Notes: generated from the letters alone by a model not told the origin. Shown: positions 28,347 through 38,055, counted from the stretch's first letter. The stretch is DNA of 64,000 nucleotides from Alcaligenes endophyticus (GCF_026344035.1 NZ_JAPKND010000004.1:186001-250000); one strand, 5' to 3'. Made by a program: numbers and translations.

Positions 28347-29008
28347 GCTTGAGGATCAACTAGCTTATAGCCCAACCCACGAACGGTTTCTATATAACTG
28401 GCGGGAAACTTTTTCCGCAGACGGCCAATAAACACTTCAATGGTATTAGAGTCCCGCTCGAAATCTTGGGCATATAAGTGTTCCGTCAAGTCAGCACGAG
28501 AAAACACCTTTCCCGGATGATGCATTAAAAATGCTAACAATCGGTACTCGTGGCTCGTCAGACTCAACGCTGTGCCAGCATAAGTCACTTGGTTGCTACT
28601 GGTATCCAAAGTCAATTGCCCTAGTTTTAACTGTGCGGAGACCTGCCCTGCAGCCCGCCGCAACAATGCTCGTAGGCGGGCCATTAACTCTTCCATATGA
28701 AAAGGCTTAGCTAAATAATCGTCAGCACCGGCATCAATCCCAGCCACTTTTTCGTGCCATTCGCTACGTGCCGTTAGAACGAGTACCGGCAACGCTACAC
28801 CTGCCGCGCGCCATTGGCGTAACACCGACAAACCATCTAGTCCAGGCAGGCCCAAGTCTAGAATCGCCGCATCATAGACTTGCTCAGCGCCCTGGTACAA
28901 GGCCTCAGGGCCCTCAGCAACGTGTTGCACCACATATTCAGCACGCTCCAATGCAGACTTAAGCTGCTCCGCTAACACAGGCTCATCTTCTACTAACAAT
29001 ATACGCAT
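28343..29008 (-). CDS. OmpR-family response regulator
   Basis: Regulator of 221 residues: a receiver domain with acidic pocket Glu7-Asp8, phosphoacceptor Asp51 (AILDLGLPGLDG) and Lys in DDYLAKPF, then a winged-helix DNA-binding domain (LTSHEYRLLAFLMHHPGKVFSR ending ETVRGLGYKL). An upstream TTG at 29017 is in frame, but ATG 29008 gives the standard MRILLVEDE start. It sits in the operon PepSY - regulator - kinase. A direct repeat at 29550-29569 is a candidate binding site. Confidence 0.93.
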   Translation of the reverse strand: MRILLVEDEPVLAEQLKSALERAEYVVQHVAEGPEALYQGAEQVYDAAILDLGLPGLDGLSVLRQWRAAGVALPVLVLTARSEWHEKVAGIDAGADDYLAKPFHMEELMARLRALLRRAAGQVSAQLKLGQLTLDTSSNQVTYAGTALSLTSHEYRLLAFLMHHPGKVFSRADLTEHLYAQDFERDSNTIEVFIGRLRKKFPASYIETVRGLGYKLVDPQA

Positions 29009-29013
29009 AACCC

Positions 29014-29499
29014 TCAATGTCCTTTCTTAGATTTATGGCGACCACGCACACGCAACACCTCTGCTGTTAACGCATCCACTTTTAGACGTAGCAATATTTT
29101 ATCTTCCTGCAGCATACGAATGTCATACACCCAGACATGGAAATGGGGATCAAAATGAAACTGCACGCGCAATATACGTCCCGGATATTGAGGGTATAGA
29201 TGCTGCAAAATTTGTCGTAAAGGTTTAGCTTCACCACGACGAACGGCTTCAATCGCTTGCTCGTGCCCGCGATACGCAGGCTCGGAGAAGGGAGAGTCGA
29301 GTGACTTATCGGATGAGGTGGTCAACCGCGAAGGAGCATCAACCTGCGCCCAATGGACGTGAGCCGACGGCCTAAACGGATAAAACTGTTCTGTGCCTAA
29401 CGACGTTATTGTCCAAGCAGCGGACTGAGCATGCAACGAGCCCCACTGTGCCATCAACAAGCATACCCCCACCCCCCATACACGTGCATAGCCGCACAT
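29014..29499 (-). CDS. PepSY domain secreted protein
   Basis: Predicted periplasmic protein of 161 residues: a Sec signal peptide ending near SLHAQ (about residue 24), then a C-terminal PepSY domain (GHEQAIEAVRRGEAKPLRQI, FDPHFHVWVYDIRML, KVDALTAEVLRV). The frame opens at 29574, but the GGAGG five bases before ATG 29499 and the signal peptide decide this start. It is the first gene of a three-gene unit with a response regulator and a histidine kinase. PepSY proteins often accompany such pairs and may modulate the kinase; that role here is inferred from position. Confidence 0.82.
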   Translation of the reverse strand: MCGYARVWGVGVCLLMAQWGSLHAQSAAWTITSLGTEQFYPFRPSAHVHWAQVDAPSRLTTSSDKSLDSPFSEPAYRGHEQAIEAVRRGEAKPLRQILQHLYPQYPGRILRVQFHFDPHFHVWVYDIRMLQEDKILLRLKVDALTAEVLRVRGRHKSKKGH

Positions 29500-29549
29500 C
29501 ATTTCCTCCCAGCATGAGACAACACCATAAGCTTTATATAGCAAGGTCC

Positions 29550-29569
29550 AGATGAACGAAAGATGAACG
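29550..29569 (+). promoter_or_regulatory. Direct repeat, candidate response-regulator box
   Basis: AGATGAACG occurs at 29550-29558 and again at 29561-29569, an exact nine-base repeat with an 11-base period. OmpR-family dimers typically bind head-to-tail repeats with about this period. It lies in the divergent spacer between the PepSY-kinase operon and the small secreted protein, so one bound dimer could serve both. Confidence 0.5.
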
Positions 29570-29653
29570 GGCACTTCAGCATCGGTTCAGACTCAGTCCT
29601 GCACAATGGCATCAGCTTAACGCAAATCGTTGTTTCAACGCACGGAGTTTTAA

Positions 29654-30064
29654 ATGAACGCAAAACACATACTGAGCAGTATCACTCTAAGTTTGGGCCT
29701 ATTAGGCGCCACATCCACATGGGCCCAAGATGCCGTCAAACCAGCCGTTCCAACCGAGCAGACACAAGCCCCTAGGGCTGAACGTAATCATCAACGACTC
29801 ACTGCAGAACAGATTCAAGATATTGGCCCTGTCTACGAGCAATTAAAGAAAGACGGCTACACAAAGGTAGGTAGCATTAAACAAGGCCGTCAAGGAGTAG
29901 TAGTGACCGTAGTCAACACAGAGGGTCAGGTACTACGCTTGAAGCAAGAGGCTGGCAAAACTGGGTTTACCGTCTGGGAGCACAAAAAAGACGATAGGCG
30001 TCAACGCCGGCATCATCGTAAAGACAAGCCCCAGCAAAACCCCGAACACGCTAATCAGTCATAA
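29654..30064 (+). CDS. Small secreted PepSY-like protein with basic His/Arg tail
   Basis: Predicted periplasmic protein of 136 residues. The signal peptide ends near TSTWAQD (about residue 24). The middle (LTAEQIQDIGPVYEQLKK to LRLKQEAGKTGFTVWE) resembles a single PepSY-like repeat. The last 25 residues are highly charged (KKDDRRQRRHHRKDK) and could bind metal, nucleic acid or acidic polymer. It is divergent from the PepSY/two-component operon and separated from it by a direct repeat, so co-regulation is likely. I do not recognise a named family. Confidence 0.72.
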   Translation: MNAKHILSSITLSLGLLGATSTWAQDAVKPAVPTEQTQAPRAERNHQRLTAEQIQDIGPVYEQLKKDGYTKVGSIKQGRQGVVVTVVNTEGQVLRLKQEAGKTGFTVWEHKKDDRRQRRHHRKDKPQQNPEHANQS

Positions 30065-30089
30065 TAGCTAATCCACCTAAGATCGAATT

Positions 30090-30114
30090 GCCGAAACCCA
30101 AATACGGTTTCGGC
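30090..30114 (+). terminator. Hairpin downstream of small secreted protein gene
   Basis: A perfect nine-base-pair stem GCCGAAACC / GGTTTCGGC with a seven-base loop lies 25 bases after the stop codon. There is no T tract, so it may stabilise the 3' end or act as a weak terminator rather than a strong one. Confidence 0.45.
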
Positions 30115-30198
30115 TACCCCTGATTTATACGTATAGGTTTCACTTCAGAAGCGCTATACCATATATAAATTCAGAAGAAACGACCTCAAGGTGCATCT

Positions 30199-31827
30199 AT
30201 GCTTGACCCCAGCTTGGACTACCAAAATAATCAACAACAATTTCACTGGTCCATCCCCACGTACTACAACATCGCTCACGACGTCTGTGATAAGTGGGCC
30301 GATGGCTCTGACAAACTGGCTCTTATCCAAGAAGACGATAACGGTCATACCCACTATTACAGCTTTGATCAGTTAAAATCTTGGTCAGACCACTTTGCAA
30401 ACGCCTTACTAGCAAAGGGCATCAGCCAAGGCGACCGCGTAGGTATATTGCTGGCTCAGGGCTTAGAGACCGCCATCGCTCACTTGGCCGTCTATAAAAT
30501 CGGCGCTATCGCCATGCCTTTATTCTCTTTGTTTGGCTATGATGCCCTACAGCACAGATTAAAAGACTCAGGCGCTATAGCACTGATTACCGACCCACAC
30601 GGTCTGGAAAAAATCACCCCCATTCATGCCCAGTTAACCGCCCTGCAGCATATTTACTGTGTAGGGCCTAAACACGACGCTCTGCTGTCCACTTCAGATT
30701 TTTGGGAAAGCATTCACGATGCAAAGCCTGATAGCCCAAGTACGCCACCAACTAAAGCGGAAGACCCTGCCCTATTGATTTACACCTCGGGCACTACGGG
30801 TTCAGCCAAAGGTGCTCTGCATGCCCACCGCGTCTTACTCGGACACTTGCCCGGTGTAGAGATGTCTCATAACTTTCTCCCTAATCAAGCAGAGCTTATG
30901 TGGACGCCTGCAGATTGGGCATGGATCGGAGGTCTACTCGATGTACTGCTACCTGCTTGGCATCATGGAATTCCGGTACTGGCGCACCGTTTTAAAAAAT
31001 TCACCCCCGAGGCCGCCTGCGAACTAATGGCCAAACACGGGGTTAGTCATACGTTTTTACCCCCTACCGCCCTTAAAGCTCTGCGCCATTTACGTGGCAT
31101 TAAACAGCGCTGGCCATTAAAGCTACGCTCTATTGCTAGTGGCGGCGAGTCATTAGGGGTGGAACTATTGCAATGGGCTAAAACAGAGCTTGGCATAACG
31201 ATTAACGAGTTCTACGGCCAAACAGAATGCAATATGATTGTATCGTCCTGCTCAGCTTGGTTCCCTAATCGGCAAGGCATCATGGGAAAAGCAGTGCCTG
31301 GGCACGATGTGCAAATTGTTGACGAGCAAGGGCATCCACTACCTGTTGGACACGAAGGAAATATTGCCGTACGCCGCCCCGATCCCGTAATGTTTCTTGG
31401 TTACTGGAATCAAGCACAGGCTACAGCGCAAAAGTTCGTCGGTGATTTTTTACTAACCGGTGACCGCGGTGTGCAAGATGACGAAGGTTATCTGCGCTTC
31501 GTCGGCCGGGCGGACGATGTAATTACCAGCGCGGGCTATCGCATTGGCCCTGGCCCGATAGAAGACTCTTTACTGGCCCATTCTGCCGTCGCACTTGCCG
31601 CGGTTGTCGGAGTACCCGACCCTGAACGCACCGAACTAGTAAAAGCAGTTGTAGTGCTGAAGCCTGGCTATCAGCCCAGCCCTGAACTCGTTACAGATAT
31701 ACAAAATCATGTACGTGAGCGTGTTGCTGCACATGAATACCCACGTATTGTAGAGTTCAGAGACAGCCTGCCCATGACAACCACGGGCAAGCTTATTCGA
31801 CATGCTTTGCGCGATGCCGAGTCTTAA
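30199..31827 (+). CDS. AMP-dependent acyl-CoA synthetase / acetyl-CoA synthetase-like
   Basis: Adenylate-forming enzyme of 542 residues that activates a carboxylic acid to its CoA thioester through an acyl-AMP. Core motifs: the P-loop-like LLIYTSGTTGSAKGALHAH, NEFYGQTECNM, LLTGDRGVQDDEGYLRFVGR, and the C-terminal catalytic Lys in TTTGKLIRHALR. Length and the ADDVITSAGYRIGPGPIE segment fit the medium-chain/acetate-like subgroup (ACSM-type). It is a single gene convergent with pstB. The substrate is not determined by sequence. Confidence 0.9.
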   Translation: MLDPSLDYQNNQQQFHWSIPTYYNIAHDVCDKWADGSDKLALIQEDDNGHTHYYSFDQLKSWSDHFANALLAKGISQGDRVGILLAQGLETAIAHLAVYKIGAIAMPLFSLFGYDALQHRLKDSGAIALITDPHGLEKITPIHAQLTALQHIYCVGPKHDALLSTSDFWESIHDAKPDSPSTPPTKAEDPALLIYTSGTTGSAKGALHAHRVLLGHLPGVEMSHNFLPNQAELMWTPADWAWIGGLLDVLLPAWHHGIPVLAHRFKKFTPEAACELMAKHGVSHTFLPPTALKALRHLRGIKQRWPLKLRSIASGGESLGVELLQWAKTELGITINEFYGQTECNMIVSSCSAWFPNRQGIMGKAVPGHDVQIVDEQGHPLPVGHEGNIAVRRPDPVMFLGYWNQAQATAQKFVGDFLLTGDRGVQDDEGYLRFVGRADDVITSAGYRIGPGPIEDSLLAHSAVALAAVVGVPDPERTELVKAVVVLKPGYQPSPELVTDIQNHVRERVAAHEYPRIVEFRDSLPMTTTGKLIRHALRDAES

Positions 31828-31840
31828 CACGGAGTACCGT

Positions 31841-32626
31841 TTAACCGAAGCGTCCAGTAATGTAATCTTCGGTTTCTTTCCGACTAGGTTTCACGAAAAT
31901 CTGGTCGGTTTCGCCAAACTCCATGAGTTCGCCTAAATACATATAAGCGGTGTAATCAGAACAGCGCGCCGCTTGCTGCATATTATGCGTAACAATAACG
32001 ACGGTATAGTCGGTCTTGAGTTCAGCTATAAGCTCTTCAATTTTAGCCGTAGAGATAGGATCCAATGCCGAGCACGGTTCATCTAACAACAATACCTCGG
32101 GCTTAATAGCGACGCCACGAGCTATACACAAACGTTGTTGCTGACCACCGGACAAGCCATTACCGCTTTGGTGCAGCTTATCTTTCACCTCTCCCCATAG
32201 GGCGGCTTTAGTCAGTGCCCACTCAACACGCTCATCCATTTCGCCTTTACTTAGGCGCTCAAACAAACGCACCCCGAAAGCAACGTTATCATAAATACTC
32301 ATGGGGAAAGGCGTAGGTTTTTGAAACACCATTCCTACTTTTGCTCGTATCAAGGAAATGTCTTGCTTAGAAGTCAGCAAGTCTTCGCCATCGAGCAAAA
32401 TGTGGCCCTTTGCCGTCTGCCCAGGATAGAGTTCATACATGCGATTAAGGGTGCGCAACAAAGTAGACTTACCGCAACCGGAAGGTCCGATAAACGCAGT
32501 CACTTTATTTTCCTTAATCGACATATTGACATTCTTTAGAGCATGAAAATTGCCGTAATAAAAGTTTAAGTCTTTAATTTCTAGCTTAGTACGTACATCA
32601 GCAAAATTTATTGCAGTCATATTCAT
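31841..32626 (-). CDS. pstB: Phosphate ABC transporter ATP-binding protein PstB
   Basis: ATPase of the high-affinity phosphate importer. Walker A is [17 protein letters not shown], the signature [13 protein letters not shown], Walker [17 protein letters not shown], and the switch His is in [15 protein letters not shown]. The frame starts at 32647; the internal ATG at 32626 gives the usual length (261 residues). It is the last gene of pstSCAB. phoU, which usually follows pstB, is absent here: the next gene is a convergent acyl-CoA synthetase. Confidence 0.96.
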   Translation of the reverse strand: MNMTAINFADVRTKLEIKDLNFYYGNFHALKNVNMSIKENKVTAFIGPSGCGKSTLLRTLNRMYELYPGQTAKGHILLDGEDLLTSKQDISLIRAKVGMVFQKPTPFPMSIYDNVAFGVRLFERLSKGEMDERVEWALTKAALWGEVKDKLHQSGNGLSGGQQQRLCIARGVAIKPEVLLLDEPCSALDPISTAKIEELIAELKTDYTVVIVTHNMQQAARCSDYTAYMYLGELMEFGETDQIFVKPSRKETEDYITGRFG

Positions 32627-32653
32627 CAGCCCACAAGGGCGCTCCATGTAAGC

Positions 32654-33517
32654 TTATTTATTTCGGAACAGGCTACGCGCGAGTATATTAATACTAAGAA
32701 CCAGTAAGGTAATCAGTACCGCTCCAGACCAGGCTAAGTTGTTCCAATCCTCGAACGGGCTGGAAGCAAAAGCGTAAATAACAAATGGCAAGTTAGCCAT
32801 AGGTCCATTCATGTTGAATGACAAGAACTGGTTATTCAATGCTGTAAACAGCAATGGTGCGGTCTCACCAGAAATACGAGCAACAGCCAACAGTACCCCA
32901 GTCACAATGCCTGAACGCGCTGCTTTATAAGAGATGGACAGAATAATTTTCCATTGAGGGCAACCCAAGGCAGCTGCCGCTTCGCGCAAACTATTAGGCA
33001 CCAAGGACAACATATTATCGGTTGAGCGTACCACCACAGGAATGACTAGAATAGCCAGTGCTAAGGCTCCCGCCCAACCCGAGTAGTGACCAACCTGAGC
33101 CACGTACACCGCATAAATAAACAAACCGATCACAATGGAAGGTGCAGACAGCAATACATCATTCAAAAAACGCGTAGCCGGAGCCAACCAACCTCGTTGC
33201 CCAAATTCGGCTAAATAGGTACCCGCCAAGATTCCAATGGGTGTACCAATTAAAGTACCTACCGCAGCCATCATCACACTACCCAGTATGGCATTGGCTA
33301 AACCACCAGCACCACCAGGGCCAGGTGTACTTTCTGTAAACAAAGACCAAGCCATGGCGGCACTGCCTTTGCTAATTAAGGTAATAATAATCCAGAACAG
33401 CCAGAACAAGCCAAACAGTAAGGCAGCAAAGGAAACGGTCAACATCACCTTATTGACCAAGCGTCGGGTCCGGTAAACGGGATTATCCGTATGTATAGCA
33501 GATTTATTTTGTAGCAT
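32654..33517 (-). CDS. pstA: Phosphate ABC transporter permease PstA
   Basis: Inner-membrane permease of 287 residues with six hydrophobic segments. The cytoplasmic coupling loop is REAAAALGCPQWKIILSIS. The motif GAGGLANAILGSVMM near the start of the permease core is typical of PstA. It forms a heterodimer with PstC. It follows pstC by 14 bases and precedes pstB. Confidence 0.96.
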   Translation of the reverse strand: MLQNKSAIHTDNPVYRTRRLVNKVMLTVSFAALLFGLFWLFWIIITLISKGSAAMAWSLFTESTPGPGGAGGLANAILGSVMMAAVGTLIGTPIGILAGTYLAEFGQRGWLAPATRFLNDVLLSAPSIVIGLFIYAVYVAQVGHYSGWAGALALAILVIPVVVRSTDNMLSLVPNSLREAAAALGCPQWKIILSISYKAARSGIVTGVLLAVARISGETAPLLFTALNNQFLSFNMNGPMANLPFVIYAFASSPFEDWNNLAWSGAVLITLLVLSINILARSLFRNK

Positions 33518-33531
33518 GGTTCTGGTCCGTA

Positions 33532-34470
33532 TTAGCGTGATGTACCTTCATTTTTTGCGAGGCGCAACAGCAGTAACTTGGAGATGGCTAACACCACTGT
33601 AGTAATCAAGAACAGAATTAAACCTAGCTCTAATAAGGCAGATTTTTGCATACCACCCGCTTCGTTAAACTCGTTAGCCAAAGAGGAAGCAATGGAGTTA
33701 GATGGAGCAAATAAGGAATGTGGTAAGCGGAACGAGTTACCGATAACAAAGGTAACTGCCATGGTTTCACCCAAGGCCCGCCCTAGACCAAGCATAATGC
33801 CGCCAATGACGCCATTTTTTGTGAACGGCAAGACAACACGCCACATGACTTCCCACGTCGTACTTCCCAAACCATAAGCAGACTCTTTCAGCATGGCTGG
33901 TACAAGCTCGAACACATCTCGCATTACCGCCGTAATGAAAGGGATGATCATAATGGATAACACCAACCCTGCAGTAAACACCCCAATCCCAAATGCCGGT
34001 CCAGCAAAAAGCTGATTCAATACAGGAATGTGCTCAAAAAGGGAGATCATGTGTGGCTGTATGTAGCGCTGAAACAGCGGTACAAAAACAAACAGACCCC
34101 ACATACCATAAATGATGGAAGGAATCGCAGCCAGCATTTCGATCGCTGTGCCCAACGGGCGGCGTAGCCAAGTAGGCGATAATTCAGTTAAGAACATCGC
34201 AATACCAAACGATACAGGTACAGCGATCAACAACGCGATTAACGATGTGCTAAGGGTACCCACTATAGGTACTAAAGCACCATAAACTCCGTTGACAGGA
34301 TCCCAGTTGTTCGTCCATAAAAATGATATACCATATTCTAGGATAGACTCGCGGCTCCCATAGATAAGGGAGATGGATATGGCAGCCAAAAGGATAAAGA
34401 CCAGGAACGCAAAACTTCGCGTCAGCCCCCTGAAAAGGCCATCATAGAGAGCATTCTGATTTCGTTTCAT
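33532..34470 (-). CDS. pstC: Phosphate ABC transporter permease PstC
   Basis: Inner-membrane permease of 312 residues. It has six membrane segments and the coupling loop [19 protein letters not shown], with [19 protein letters not shown] following, a PstC hallmark. It is separated from pstS by 152 bases that contain a hairpin, which could lower expression of the membrane genes relative to the binding protein. Confidence 0.96.
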   Translation of the reverse strand: MKRNQNALYDGLFRGLTRSFAFLVFILLAAISISLIYGSRESILEYGISFLWTNNWDPVNGVYGALVPIVGTLSTSLIALLIAVPVSFGIAMFLTELSPTWLRRPLGTAIEMLAAIPSIIYGMWGLFVFVPLFQRYIQPHMISLFEHIPVLNQLFAGPAFGIGVFTAGLVLSIMIIPFITAVMRDVFELVPAMLKESAYGLGSTTWEVMWRVVLPFTKNGVIGGIMLGLGRALGETMAVTFVIGNSFRLPHSLFAPSNSIASSLANEFNEAGGMQKSALLELGLILFLITTVVLAISKLLLLRLAKNEGTSR

Positions 34471-34551
34471 ATAAGGACGTCAGCTAAACAACCGGCAAAA
34501 TTAAAGGCGGCACATCGCCGCTACACACAAAACCGACATTTTGACATAATA

Positions 34552-34583
34552 AAGACGGCGGTATCAAAGACACCAGCCGTCTT
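34552..34583 (-). terminator. Hairpin between pstS and pstC (attenuating terminator)
   Basis: Stem AAGACGGC / GCCGTCTT with further pairing inside, followed on the minus strand by TTATTATG. The tail is only partly T, so partial read-through into pstCAB is expected. Such a site explains more PstS than permease. Confidence 0.6.
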
Positions 34584-34622
34584 ATGAGATCAATTTACAA
34601 CTGATCACAGTACAGCACTAAA

Positions 34623-35666
34623 TTACTTCCACACCGCAGCGCCGTCTTTACTCTTAACTTCGGCAGCCCAAGTAGCACGGATTTGGTCAGTAACTTCTTT
34701 AGGTAGAGCAACGTAATCTAGCTCCCCTGCTGACTTTGCACCGTTTTCGAAAGCCCAGTTAAAGAAATCCAATACCGCTTTGCCGTTCTCAGGTTTATCC
34801 TGAATTTTGTGCATTAGCACAAAAGTAGCAGAAGTAATAGGCCACGACTGAGCACCTGGCTCTTCAGTCAGAATAACACCCATACCTGGTGCTGACTTCC
34901 AATCGGCATTGGCCGCTGCAGCAGCAAAACTCTCTTGGCTAGGTTGTACAAAGTGACCATCTTTGTTTTGCAACTGTGTCCAAGCCAGATTATTTTGCTT
35001 AGCGTAAGCGTACTCAACATAACCGATGGAGTCTTTCAACTGACGTACGTAAGCAGCAACACCTTCGTTACCTTTACCGCCTTGCCCTGTTGGCCACTTA
35101 ACAGCTTTACCTTCACCGACTTGATCTTTCCAGTCTGTAGAGACTTTAGACAAGTAGTTGGTCCAACCGAAAGTTGTACCGGAGCCGTCGGAGCGGTGTA
35201 CTACAACGATGTCGCGGTTAGGCAGTTTTACATCTGGGTTAAGCGCTTTGATAGCGGCGTCATCCCACTTGCTTACTTTACCTAAGTAGATATCGCCCAA
35301 TACTTTACCGGACAGTTTCAACTGACCTGGAGCAATACCTTCGACGTTCACAACAGGAACTACACCACCGATTACCGCTGGAAACTGCAACAGACCGTCT
35401 TTATCCAGCGCAGCACCGGACATTGGGTCATCAGAAGCACCAAAGTCTACCGTTTTAGCAATAATTTGCTGTTGACCACCACCAGAACCAATGGATTGGT
35501 AGTTCACACGGTTATTGGTTTCCTTAGCGTATTCGGCAGCCCACTTAGCGTAAATAGGATACGGGAAGGAAGCACCCGCGCCAGTAATATCAATTGCATT
35601 GGCACTTGCTGCAAAGGCACTGAAAGCCAGAGCAATAGTCACCTTGTTAAATACACGTTTCAACAT
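34623..35666 (-). CDS. pstS: Phosphate-binding protein PstS
   Basis: Periplasmic phosphate receptor of 347 residues with a Sec signal peptide (cleavage likely after ASANA near residue 24). The mature protein begins IDITGAGASFPYPIYAKW and contains the phosphate-contacting HRSDGSGTTFGWTNYL and QGGKGNEGVAAYVRQ. It is first in the pst unit and lies 72 bases from a Pho box, so induction by low phosphate through PhoB is expected. Confidence 0.97.
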   Translation of the reverse strand: MLKRVFNKVTIALAFSAFAASANAIDITGAGASFPYPIYAKWAAEYAKETNNRVNYQSIGSGGGQQQIIAKTVDFGASDDPMSGAALDKDGLLQFPAVIGGVVPVVNVEGIAPGQLKLSGKVLGDIYLGKVSKWDDAAIKALNPDVKLPNRDIVVVHRSDGSGTTFGWTNYLSKVSTDWKDQVGEGKAVKWPTGQGGKGNEGVAAYVRQLKDSIGYVEYAYAKQNNLAWTQLQNKDGHFVQPSQESFAAAAANADWKSAPGMGVILTEEPGAQSWPITSATFVLMHKIQDKPENGKAVLDFFNWAFENGAKSAGELDYVALPKEVTDQIRATWAAEVKSKDGAAVWK

Positions 35667-35721
35667 CGATATGTCCTCTTGGTGTTAGTCATAAGGCAGT
35701 TTTGAACTGCTATGTCTAAAC

Positions 35722-35755
35722 ATGTTAAGCCCGCATTATGACATGTACATGACAG
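35722..35755 (-). promoter_or_regulatory. Pho box and -10 of the pst operon
   Basis: On the minus strand 35755-35738 reads CTGTCATGTACATGTCAT, two seven-base half-sites with a four-base spacer, matching the PhoB consensus geometry. A TAACAT hexamer follows exactly ten bases downstream (35727-35722), the usual Pho-promoter -10 distance. It lies between the pstS start and the ppk stop. Confidence 0.85.
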
Positions 35756-35769
35756 TTGTAAAAAACACG

Positions 35770-37836
35770 CTAACCTAAGCGCTCCATTAAGTAGTTATGC
35801 AGATTAAAGGGTGCTCTACGGGTCCGAATACGGCTATAAGTGCCATCTGCATTGCCTTTCCAAGCCAGCTGATTATCTTTTAAAGCGAAAGTAAAGGCTT
35901 CTGAAATAACACGCCGTTTCAAAGTGCGATCCAACACGGGCACTGCAAGCTCAACCCGGCGAAAGAAATTTCTATCCATCCAGTCGGCTGAAGACATATA
36001 AACGTCTTCTTGGCCCTCGTTGTAAAAATAAAATATGCGTGAGTGTTCTAAGAAACGCCCCACCAACGAGCGGACCTGTATTTTTTCGGATAAGCCGGGG
36101 ACTCCAGGGCGCAGGGCACAAGCACCACGTACGATTAAATCTACACGCACTCCTGCCTGACTCGCGCTATATAAAGCCTCAATAACCTTAGGCTCAAGCA
36201 AAGAGTTCATTTTCGCCATAATGCGAGCACGCTTACCCTCTCGCGCTCGTTCTTCTTCTGCTTTAATTTTCGCGATCATGGTGTCGTGCAAGGTAAACGG
36301 TGATTGCAACAACACTTTTAATGGCCGCCACGCCCCTAGCCCTGTAAGCAAAGAAAAAACCTTATCCATATCGTCACAGATATCTCGATTAGCTGTGATC
36401 AGGCCGAAATCGGTATACAACCTAGCCGTGCGAGGGTGATAGTTACCTGTGCCAACATGACCGTAACGCCTGATCTCACCATTTTCGCGCCGCAAGACCA
36501 ATAGCATCTTGGCATGTGTTTTGTTTCCTACCACCCCATAGCTTACATGGGCACCCACTTCTTCCATTTTGGCTGCCCAGTTGATATTAGTCTGCTCATC
36601 AAACCTGGCCATGAGCTCCACCACGACAGTGACTTCCTTACCGGCTCGTGCAGCCGATAACAGCAAATTCATTAGCTCGGAGTCTTCCCCTGTACGATAA
36701 ATAGTTTGCTTGATCGCTACTACGTCTGGATCGACCGCCGCCGCACGCAAAAAGCTTAATACAGGCTGGAAAGACTGATAAGGGTGATGGAATAGCTGGT
36801 CGCGCTTAGCGATGGCTGCAAACAACTGGCTGGGGTGATCAAATGCGGCATCAAACGGTGCAGGGATAGGCGCACGGTACTCTGGAAACTGGAGATCTGG
36901 ACGCTCTGGCACATTACACAACTGCATTAACCGCGAAAGATTAACAGGCCCTCGTACCCGGTAGGTATCCCAAGCGGCCAATTGAAACTCTTTCTGCAAG
37001 AAAAACTCCAGCTCTTCCGGCATGCTTTGGTCAATTTCTAAGCGCACCGCGGCACCGAAGTTACGCTGCGATAACTCGCCCTGCAATGCTAGTCGCAAAT
37101 TAGTAACTTCTTCTTCATCTACAAACAAGTCACTATTTCGAGTGACACGCCATTGATAACAACCCTTGACGTCCATACCCGGAAAGAGCTCATTGACAAA
37201 CACGCTGATGAGCGAGGTCAAGAGCATATATCCTTGAGAAATATGGGAGATTTCATCAGGGACTCGAATCAGCCTAGGTAAGGCTCGAGGTGCTTGGACA
37301 ATAGCAATATTACCGGTACGCCCAAAAGCGTCATTACCGCTTAACTCAATAATGTAATTCAAGCTTTTGTTATAAACACGAGGGAAAGGATGGGCAGGAT
37401 CCAGACCTACCGGTGTTAATAACGGCATGACGTCGCGCATGAAGGTTTGATACGCCCATTCCCGCTGGCTTTCCGTCCACTGCGCGGCAAATAGTAAGCC
37501 AATTCCCTCTTCCATCAAGCTTGGCAATACCTGCTGCATCAGCAAATTATTTTGCTTATCCACCAAGGCATGTGCGGCCTCCTGCACCCGGTTAAAAGCT
37601 TCTATGGGCAAAAAACCATCCTCACCGATCTTATGGGGATTTTGTAACACCTGCTCTTTAATGCTAGAGATACGAATTTCAAAAAATTCATCTAAATTCG
37701 AACTCACTATACACAAATACCGCAACCGCTCTAATAATGGGGTACTGGGGTTTTCTGCCATAGCCATGACTCGCTCATTAAACTTCAACAAGGAGAGCTC
37801 ACGGTTTAGCAAGGTAGTATCAGGTGAGGAAAGCAT
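35770..37836 (-). CDS. ppk1: Polyphosphate kinase 1
   Basis: Enzyme of 688 residues that reversibly makes polyphosphate from ATP. Visible are the N-terminal NRELSLLKFNERV, the phosphohistidine region GTGNYHPRTARLYTDFG, the second active-site His in EHSRIFYFYNEG, and the C-terminal SADWMDRNFFRRVE. The frame opens at a TTG (37857); ATG 37836 gives the normal start. It is divergent from ppx and immediately upstream of the pst promoter region. Confidence 0.96.
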   Translation of the reverse strand: MLSSPDTTLLNRELSLLKFNERVMAMAENPSTPLLERLRYLCIVSSNLDEFFEIRISSIKEQVLQNPHKIGEDGFLPIEAFNRVQEAAHALVDKQNNLLMQQVLPSLMEEGIGLLFAAQWTESQREWAYQTFMRDVMPLLTPVGLDPAHPFPRVYNKSLNYIIELSGNDAFGRTGNIAIVQAPRALPRLIRVPDEISHISQGYMLLTSLISVFVNELFPGMDVKGCYQWRVTRNSDLFVDEEEVTNLRLALQGELSQRNFGAAVRLEIDQSMPEELEFFLQKEFQLAAWDTYRVRGPVNLSRLMQLCNVPERPDLQFPEYRAPIPAPFDAAFDHPSQLFAAIAKRDQLFHHPYQSFQPVLSFLRAAAVDPDVVAIKQTIYRTGEDSELMNLLLSAARAGKEVTVVVELMARFDEQTNINWAAKMEEVGAHVSYGVVGNKTHAKMLLVLRRENGEIRRYGHVGTGNYHPRTARLYTDFGLITANRDICDDMDKVFSLLTGLGAWRPLKVLLQSPFTLHDTMIAKIKAEEERAREGKRARIMAKMNSLLEPKVIEALYSASQAGVRVDLIVRGACALRPGVPGLSEKIQVRSLVGRFLEHSRIFYFYNEGQEDVYMSSADWMDRNFFRRVELAVPVLDRTLKRRVISEAFTFALKDNQLAWKGNADGTYSRIRTRRAPFNLHNYLMERLG

Positions 37837-38055
37837 AAAATATCTGAAACCCAACAAGTTAAGAGGAAGACTTCCGTACTTTTACTACACTTATATTACT
37901 ATTCGATGAAGGCGTGTTAAGACTGTCTCAAAGTCACCATAAGCGAGCATAGCAATAGACTCTTAATGCCAGAAACTGAAATAAATGCAATATCTGCTAC
38001 AAACTCCGGTGCATCTATACTTATAATCGCAGAGTATTCATATTTAGCGATCAAC

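Noticed and set aside
29500-29574. Longer start for the PepSY gene at 29574
   Set aside because: It would add 25 residues before the signal peptide and cover the direct repeat; GGAGG before ATG 29499 fits better.
37951-37968. Possible Pho box upstream of ppx (CTGTCTCAAAGTCACCAT-like)
   Set aside because: Only the first half-site resembles the consensus; the second matches at three of seven positions.
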